Part shown: positions 4,856 to 9,609 of the stretch, in pieces
How the letters are laid out: each line of letters starts with the position of its first letter
Numbering within the stretch: the stretch's first letter is position 1
Assembly: GCA_963205465.1 (NCBI GenBank)
Contig: CAUJKG010000225.1
Location: 1 to 9,609 of the forward strand
Length of the DNA: 9,609 bases
Origin: Pseudomonadota bacterium
GTDB lineage: Bacteria > Pseudomonadota > Alphaproteobacteria > Rhizobiales > Xanthobacteraceae
Reading direction: 5' to 3'
Notes under the pieces: model-generated
Told to the model about the DNA's origin: nothing
What the model saw: only the letters and a program-made list of their open reading frames with translations
Database searches by the model: none
Translations under genes and position numbers: made by a program

Positions 4856-6394
4856 GTGTTTTTGCAGAGGAAAGCGCGCTATTTTGGCCGCCAAATGAAA
4901 GCTGCAGAAAACGCCGCAGGTCCCGGCCTGTTCCGGTCCCTCGACCGGGTCATGCGAAATCCGTGGTCCCGCTATGCGGCCGTGATTCCAATCGTGGCGC
5001 TGGCCTTCGTCGCGCGCGCGATCCTGCAACCGTTCATCGGCAACGAAGCGTTGTTCCTGCTGTTCATTCCGGCGGTGCTTGCCGCCGCGACTCTCGGCGG
5101 ATTCGGCGCGGGCACCGCGGCCACGGCGCTGAGCGCGACGGTAGGCGTGATCTTTTTCATCGGTCAGCATCTCGAATTCACGAAACTCATCGCCAATACC
5201 GTCGGCTTTGTTCTCTCAGGTCTTGCAATCGCGGCCTTCGGCGGCTGGATGTGGACCACGCGGATCGCAGCAAGCGCGCGCGAAGCGCATCTCAACTCGA
5301 TTCTCGACACCGTGCCGGACGCGATGATCGTGATCGACAGCAAAGGCATCATCCGCTCCTTCAGCGCGGCGGCGGAGCGGCTGTTCGGCCACAAGGCGTC
5401 CGAAGTCTACGGCAAGAACATCAGCGCCTTGATGCCCTCGCCTTATCGCGAAGCCCATGACGGCTATCTGGAGCGCTACATGCGCACCAGCGAGCGCCGG
5501 ATCATCGGGATCGGCCGCGTCGTGGTCGGCGAGCGCAAAGACGGCTCGACCTTCCCGATGGAGCTTGCGGTCGGCGAGATGATTTCCGGCCACGACCGTT
5601 TCTTCACCGGCTTCGTGCGCGATCTTACCGAGCGGCAGGAGACCGACGCCCGCTTACAGGAACTGCAGGCCGAACTCGTGCACATTTCGCGGCTTTCGGC
5701 GATGGGCGAAATGGCCTCGACGCTGGCGCACGAACTCAACCAGCCGCTGACCGCAATCGCCAATTACATGAAAGGTTCGAGCCGCATCGTCAGCGAGCTT
5801 CACTCCGACCGCACGCCGATGCTCAAGGCCGCACTGGACAAGTCGGCGGAACAGGCGATCCGCGCCGGTCAGATCATCCGCAGGCTTCGCGACTTCGTCG
5901 CGCGCGGCGAAAGCGAACGCTCTATCGACAGCCTTTCCAAGATCATCGAGGAAGCCAGCGCGCTGGCGCTCGTGGGCGCCAAGGAATCCGGCATCCGCGT
6001 TCGCATGTTCTTCGATGCCGAAGGCGATTTCGTATTCGTCGACCGCATTCAGATTCAGCAGGTACTCCTGAACCTGATCCGGAACGCGATCGACGCCATG
6101 CGGCAGACGACCCGCAAGGAACTGACGATCACCAAACATGCGCCGGCAGAAGGCATGGTGGTGACCAGCGTTTCCGATACCGGGCCCGGCATCGATCCGG
6201 AAATCCGCGACCAGTTGTTCCAGCCCTTCGTGACCACGAAATCCGACGGCATGGGCGTCGGTCTTTCCATCTCACGCACGATCATCGACGCGCATGGCGG
6301 CAAGCTGTGGGTCGACGACAACCCTAGCGGCGGCGCCATCTTCCGTTTCAGCCTGCCGGTCGCGCATAATATAAAGAACGATGCCAATGTCTGA
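4856..6394 (+). CDS. fixL: Oxygen-sensing haem PAS histidine kinase FixL
   Basis: Membrane-anchored sensor kinase; oxygen bound to the PAS haem shuts the kinase off, and low oxygen lets it phosphorylate FixJ. Using the GTG at 4856 it has 512 residues (known FixL about 505). Four hydrophobic segments lie between about 42 and 133, then a linker. The haem PAS domain is about 143-257: proximal His is H201 (YREAHDGYLERY) and the oxygen-contacting Arg is R221 (IIGIGR), equivalent to Bradyrhizobium H200 and R220. Bradyrhizobium I238 is V239 here. The kinase has the phospho-acceptor H292 (AHELNQPL, 91 residues after the haem His, as in known FixL), the N box NLIRNAIDAM (406-415), DTGPGI (441-446) and GMGVGLSIS (465-473). 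The GTG start gives numbering closest to Bradyrhizobium; ATG 4895 (499 residues) is possible but has no near ribosome site. All catalytic features are intact. It overlaps fixJ by a few bases. Confidence 0.95.
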   Translation: MFLQRKARYFGRQMKAAENAAGPGLFRSLDRVMRNPWSRYAAVIPIVALAFVARAILQPFIGNEALFLLFIPAVLAAATLGGFGAGTAATALSATVGVIFFIGQHLEFTKLIANTVGFVLSGLAIAAFGGWMWTTRIAASAREAHLNSILDTVPDAMIVIDSKGIIRSFSAAAERLFGHKASEVYGKNISALMPSPYREAHDGYLERYMRTSERRIIGIGRVVVGERKDGSTFPMELAVGEMISGHDRFFTGFVRDLTERQETDARLQELQAELVHISRLSAMGEMASTLAHELNQPLTAIANYMKGSSRIVSELHSDRTPMLKAALDKSAEQAIRAGQIIRRLRDFVARGESERSIDSLSKIIEEASALALVGAKESGIRVRMFFDAEGDFVFVDRIQIQQVLLNLIRNAIDAMRQTTRKELTITKHAPAEGMVVTSVSDTGPGIDPEIRDQLFQPFVTTKSDGMGVGLSISRTIIDAHGGKLWVDDNPSGGAIFRFSLPVAHNIKNDANV

Positions 6395-7007
6395 CGCACC
6401 CACCATTCACGTCATCGACGACGACGATGCCGCCCGCGACTCGCTGCAATTCCTGCTCGAGACCGCCGGGCACCGCGCCCACACGTACGAAACCGCCGAA
6501 TCTTTCATGAGCCAGCTGCCACGGGAAGAAAACGGCTGCGTCATCACCGACGTGCGCATGCCCGGCATGAGCGGCATCGAACTCCTGAAAATGCTCAAAG
6601 CGCGCGAATTTCCCTTCCCCGTTATCGTCATCACTGGCCATGGCGACATTCCGCTCGCAGTCGAAGCCATGCGCGAAGGCGCGTCGGATTTTCTCGAAAA
6701 GCCATACAACGACGAAGCACTGCTGCAATCGATCGCGCGTGCGCTCGGCGCTTCCAAGTCGGCCGCGAAGACGGACGAAGCGAAAGCCGAGATCTTGCGG
6801 CGCATCGGAGAACTCTCGGGCCGCGAAACGGAAGTCATGGCAGGACTCGTCGCGGGAAAATCGAACAAGGTGATCGCGATCGATCTCGAGATCAGCCCGC
6901 GCACGGTCGAAATCTACCGCGCCAACGTGATGTCGAAGATGAATGCCGACAGCCTGCCGGCGCTGGTCCGGATGGCCATCGCCGCGGGGTTCCCGGAGAG
7001 CCGTTAG
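6387..7007 (+). CDS. fixJ: Response regulator FixJ
   Basis: Partner of FixL; the phosphorylated form dimerises and activates fixK transcription. It has 206 residues, the usual FixJ length. The receiver domain (about 6-122) has the acidic pocket D11-D12, phospho-acceptor D55 (VITDVRMPGMSG), T83 (VITGHGD) and K105 (LEKPY). A linker follows, then a LuxR-type helix-turn-helix output domain (about 137-200; GRETEVMAGLVAGKSNKVIA and ISPRTVEIYRANVMSKM). The start at 6387 gives the common FixJ beginning (MSDAPTIHVIDDD) and an 8-base spacer from a weak AAAGAA; the ATG at 6381 would add two residues. The start overlaps the end of fixL by 8 bases, so the two are translationally coupled. cydD follows 57 bases later on the same strand. 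Confidence 0.95.
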   Translation: MSDAPTIHVIDDDDAARDSLQFLLETAGHRAHTYETAESFMSQLPREENGCVITDVRMPGMSGIELLKMLKAREFPFPVIVITGHGDIPLAVEAMREGASDFLEKPYNDEALLQSIARALGASKSAAKTDEAKAEILRRIGELSGRETEVMAGLVAGKSNKVIAIDLEISPRTVEIYRANVMSKMNADSLPALVRMAIAAGFPESR

Positions 7008-7016
7008 GATTCTAGA

Positions 7017-7054
7017 GTTGTCCAAGATCAAGGCGCCGGGCGCCTGCGGACGAC
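7017..7054 (+). other. Bulged inverted repeat in the fixJ-cydD leader
   Basis: Two nested stems can be drawn. The inner one is AGGCGC (7031-7036) with GCGCCT (7040-7045) around a CGG loop. The outer one is GTTGTCC (7017-7023) with GGACGAC (7048-7054), including one G-U pair. No T-run follows, so it is not a classical intrinsic terminator. It ends just before the cydD ribosome site (TGGAG 7058-7062) and could set cydD level relative to fixLJ or stabilise an mRNA end. Inference only. Confidence 0.35.
7018..7031 (+). promoter_or_regulatory. Possible FixK/FNR-type box before cydD
   Basis: TTGTCCAAGATCAA has one perfect ATCAA half and TTG on the other side (eight of ten conserved positions). It lies in the fixJ-cydD gap, but its centre is only 40.5 bases before the annotated cydD ATG at 7065. 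Class II activation at -41.5 would put the start at the ATG itself. Either the true cydD start is further in, the site works by another geometry, or the match is chance. It lacks the FixK2-style (A/C) in the fourth position. Confidence 0.35.
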
Positions 7055-7064
7055 ACCTGGAGCC

Positions 7065-8747
7065 ATGAGCGGAAAAAGCAAAGAAGAGCAGCGGGCGGAC
7101 AGGCAGGCGCTGAAACGATTGATCGGAGCCCAGGCGCGGCCGCTTTCGCAGAGCGCGTGGCTTTCGGTCCTTGCCTCTCTCGTGCTGCTCGCGGAACTTT
7201 TCTGCGTCGCGCTCAGTATCGAAACTCTGCTCCGCGCACCTGCGCTCGGCGCGATCCTTCCCTATCTTGGCGGCTTCGCAGGCTTGGTGCTTGCACGGAT
7301 CGTCATCGAAAGCGCATCGGCGGCGATTGCCGCGCGGGCAGCCGAGGAAGTGCAGGAACGCACACGGAGCGAGCTGACCAACGCGATCGCCAGAATTTCT
7401 CCGCTCGATAAAAAACGTCCGCATGCCGGCGAGATCGCGACCTTGATGACGACGCATGTCGACGCGCTCGGACCTTATCTGTCGCGCTACCGCCCGGCGC
7501 GGCTGCGCGCGGCGATCATCCCTGTCGCCGTGCTTTTGACGACGGCTTACTTCTCCTGGGTCGCCGCGCTGGTGTTGCTCTCCACCGGCCCACTGATCCC
7601 GGTCTTCATGGCGCTGATCGGCATGCAGGCACAAGCTGCGAGCGAACGACAGCTGAAAGAAATCGGCACCATGAATGCCGCTCTTCTCGACCGCATCAAG
7701 GGGCTCACGACGCTGCGGCTGTTCGACGCCGTTCCTTACGCCACCGCGACGCTCTTGCGCGAAGGCGAAGACATCCGCGCCAGAACCATGGCGGTGCTGC
7801 GGATCGCGTTTCTTTCCTCCGCGGTGCTCGAATTGTTTGCCGCGGTCGGCGTTGCGTTTGCCGCGGTCTATGTCGGCTTCAACCTGCTCGGCATCATCAG
7901 CTTCGGTGCTTACGGCGAACTCACCTTATTCGGAGGCCTCTTCGTCTTGATGATCGCGCCGGAATATTTCCGGCCGCTCCGCGATTTTGCCGCCGCCTAT
8001 CACGATCAGGCAGCGGCGCGCGCGGCAAGCGACGAGATCGAAAAAGTGCTCGGCAGCCAATGGCTGGCCCTCGCGCCGCGCGGCGAGACGGTCGAAGCGT
8101 GTACGTCCGTTTCCGCCGATAACGTCTCGGTCGCGCTCGGCGGCACGGTGATCCTTCCCGCCTTCTCGCTCGACATCGAAGGCGGCGAGCAGATCGCCCT
8201 CGTAGGGCCGAGCGGAAGCGGAAAGTCGGTGTTGCTGGCTTTGCTGGCAGGACTGATCGCGCCCTCGACCGGCAAAATCCTCTTCAACGGCAAGCCGGAT
8301 ACGACCTGCAGGATCGCCTGGCTCGGTCAGCGTCCCGCCTTCATGCAAGGGAGCCTTGCCGCGAACCTCACGATGAACCGGCTGGACGCGGATCGCGCCG
8401 CTTTCCCTGCAGCGCTCGAACTTGCGCAGGCCGGCGAGATCGTCGCAAGACTGGACCGCGGCCTCGACGAAATCCTGCGGGAAAACGCCTCCAATCTTTC
8501 CGGCGGCGAAGCGCAACGCCTCGCCATCGCGCGCATCGCGCTGACCAAAGCCGATTTCATTCTCGCCGACGAACCGACCGAACATCTCGATGCCGCGACG
8601 GCGGAGGCCGTGATCGACGGCCTCTTCACACTCGCGCAAGGCAAGACCCTGATCGTGGCGACGCACGACCCACGCATCGTCTCCCGCGCGGCCCGCGTGA
8701 TCGAGGTGAAGAAGCTCACCGGCGGAAACAAGCTGGAGGCGGCATGA
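7065..8747 (+). CDS. cydD: ABC transporter CydD, cytochrome bd assembly
   Basis: One half of the heterodimeric inner-membrane ABC exporter CydDC, needed to assemble the haem quinol oxidase cytochrome bd; it was first described as a glutathione/cysteine exporter and later linked to haem handling. It has 560 residues. An N-terminal transmembrane domain of about six helices (roughly 30-300) contains the coupling-helix region RIKGLTTLRLFDA. The nucleotide-binding domain has Walker A GPSGSGKS (381-388), the Q-loop LGQRPAFMQGS, signature LSGGE (478-482), Walker B ILADEP (D502, E503) and the switch His H534 (VATHDPR). The D-loop reads TEHLD, as is common in CydD/CydC, not SALD. The ATG at 7065 has TGGAG only 2 bases before it, so the start is not firm; a TTG at 7119 is an alternative. 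It overlaps cydC by 4 bases and follows fixJ on the same strand. Confidence 0.93.
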   Translation: MSGKSKEEQRADRQALKRLIGAQARPLSQSAWLSVLASLVLLAELFCVALSIETLLRAPALGAILPYLGGFAGLVLARIVIESASAAIAARAAEEVQERTRSELTNAIARISPLDKKRPHAGEIATLMTTHVDALGPYLSRYRPARLRAAIIPVAVLLTTAYFSWVAALVLLSTGPLIPVFMALIGMQAQAASERQLKEIGTMNAALLDRIKGLTTLRLFDAVPYATATLLREGEDIRARTMAVLRIAFLSSAVLELFAAVGVAFAAVYVGFNLLGIISFGAYGELTLFGGLFVLMIAPEYFRPLRDFAAAYHDQAAARAASDEIEKVLGSQWLALAPRGETVEACTSVSADNVSVALGGTVILPAFSLDIEGGEQIALVGPSGSGKSVLLALLAGLIAPSTGKILFNGKPDTTCRIAWLGQRPAFMQGSLAANLTMNRLDADRAAFPAALELAQAGEIVARLDRGLDEILRENASNLSGGEAQRLAIARIALTKADFILADEPTEHLDAATAEAVIDGLFTLAQGKTLIVATHDPRIVSRAARVIEVKKLTGGNKLEAA

Positions 8748-9609
8748 AGCACGCGCTCCATTTCATCGCGATGATGTGGCGCGAGGAATCGCGCTGGATG
8801 CTGCTCGGCGCGCTCGCGAGCCTCGCCGCCCTGTTTTCCGCGATCGCACTGCTCGGTCTTTCCGGCTGGTTCATCACCGCGGCCGGTCTTGCCGGGATCG
8901 CGGGCATCGGTCTGACCTTCGATTTCTTCAGCCCCAGTTCCGGCATCCGTTTTCTGGCGCTGTTCAGGACTGCAACCCGCTACGGCGAGCGGCTCGCGAC
9001 CCATGACGCCACCCTTCGCTTTCTCGCCAAACTGCGCGCCAATCTGTTTTCGTCGATTGCCAAAGGCGGCAACGCAAGCCGGCGCTTCCGCAGCAGCGAA
9101 TTGCTGCAACGCCTGACCGCCGATCTCGACGCCATCGACGCGCTTTATCTTCGTGTCGTTCTTCCAGTGGCGGTGGCCGTGGTGCTCGCGGCTGTTGCCG
9201 CAGCATTGCTCAGCATGGTTTCGATGCCTGCGGTGCTGGTCGTGCTCGCCGCCATCGTCGCGAGCGTGCTTGCGATCTATCTCGGCGCGCGCGTCGCGAG
9301 GAAATCCGCGCGAAGGCTCGCTATCGGTTCGGAATCCTTGCGCGTTCGCACGATCGACCTGATGCACGCGCAGACCGATCTCGCGCTCGCGGGCGGACTG
9401 GAGACGCAGCAAGCGCGGATCGCAAAAGCCGGCCGCTACGTCGCAAACGCCGGAATGAGCCTCGCGCGGATCGAGATCGCCGCTTCCGCGGCCATCGCGC
9501 TCATCGGCGCGGGACTGACCTTGTCGCTGCTCGTGATCGGCGCAAAAGCGATAGAGGCTGGCACGGTCGTCGGCCCCCTGATGGCACTGCTCGTGATCGG
9601 CGGCTTCGC
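8744..9609 (+). CDS. cydC: ABC transporter CydC, cytochrome bd assembly (partial, 3' end outside)
   Basis: Second half of the CydDC exporter. The ATG at 8744 overlaps the cydD stop (ATGA), with GGAGG (8735-8739) ahead of it. The frame is open to the window edge, giving 288 complete codons. What is visible is the transmembrane domain: a short cytoplasmic N-terminus (MKHALHFIAMMWREESRWM), the CydC hallmark GLSGWFITAAGLAG near residues 38-51, then FDFFSPSSGIRFLALFRT and ATRYGERLATHDATLRFLA, all conserved in CydC. More helices follow (about 143-183 and 245-275). The nucleotide-binding domain lies beyond the window, so its state cannot be judged. No frameshift or stop is seen. By analogy cydA/cydB could follow, but that is not visible. 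Confidence 0.93.
   Translation, partial: MKHALHFIAMMWREESRWMLLGALASLAALFSAIALLGLSGWFITAAGLAGIAGIGLTFDFFSPSSGIRFLALFRTATRYGERLATHDATLRFLAKLRANLFSSIAKGGNASRRFRSSELLQRLTADLDAIDALYLRVVLPVAVAVVLAAVAAALLSMVSMPAVLVVLAAIVASVLAIYLGARVARKSARRLAIGSESLRVRTIDLMHAQTDLALAGGLETQQARIAKAGRYVANAGMSLARIEIAASAAIALIGAGLTLSLLVIGAKAIEAGTVVGPLMALLVIGGF

Noticed and set aside
6348..7634. Long open frame on the minus strand (428 codons) opposite fixJ and cydD
   Set aside because: Antisense to intact fixJ and cydD with clear catalytic motifs; Arg/Asp/Gln-rich low-meaning product.
8327..9412. Long open frame on the minus strand (361 codons) opposite cydD and cydC
   Set aside because: Spans the cydD/cydC overlap in antisense and shows no recognisable domain; a shadow of high GC content.

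Overview
The window looks like chromosomal DNA of an alphaproteobacterium, most likely of the Hyphomicrobiales (the Bradyrhizobium/Rhodopseudomonas side). The evidence is the high GC content with long antisense shadow frames, a FixL with the Bradyrhizobium-type haem PAS domain, a linked FixJ and cysteine-free FixK, and a DUF6455-type small protein. No insertion sequence, tRNA, rRNA, CRISPR array or sign of recent transfer was seen. Coding density is very high, and no gene-free stretch exceeds about 130 bases.

Layout. (1) 128-1048, plus strand: a cation diffusion facilitator (probably zinc) with a natural run of six histidines at its N-terminus. It converges, with a 3-base gap, on the leftward block. 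(2) A leftward (minus strand) block read from 4769 down to 1052: fixK, a 124-residue conserved hypothetical protein, a CBS-CBS-BON protein, hemN (oxygen-independent coproporphyrinogen III dehydrogenase) and a DUF6455-like four-cysteine protein. (3) A rightward block from 4856: fixL (haem oxygen-sensor kinase), fixJ (response regulator), cydD and the first two thirds of cydC (ABC transporter for cytochrome bd assembly), which runs off the right edge.

The two blocks diverge from an 86-base region (4770-4855). This region holds a good match to a FixJ binding site. The genes fit one circuit. Low oxygen activates FixL, FixL phosphorylates FixJ, FixJ-P switches on fixK, and FixK acts at FNR-type boxes (TTGAT-N4-ATCAA). 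Two such boxes lie in the leftward block, one before the CBS-BON/hemN pair and one before the DUF6455 gene. Each is centred exactly 60.5 bases upstream of its ATG, which suits a class II activator at -41.5 with a start site about 19 bases before the gene. A third, less well placed match lies before cydD. The outputs are largely about haem under low oxygen: anaerobic haem synthesis (HemN) and assembly of a high-affinity haem oxidase (CydDC).

The core is a recognisable FixLJ-K microaerobic module, not a wholly unknown system. The less described parts are the two small proteins wired into it (the 124-residue protein in the fixK operon and the DUF6455-like protein with its own FixK box), a FixK with serine where Bradyrhizobium FixK2 has its redox-sensing cysteine, and the physical link of fixLJ to cydDC.
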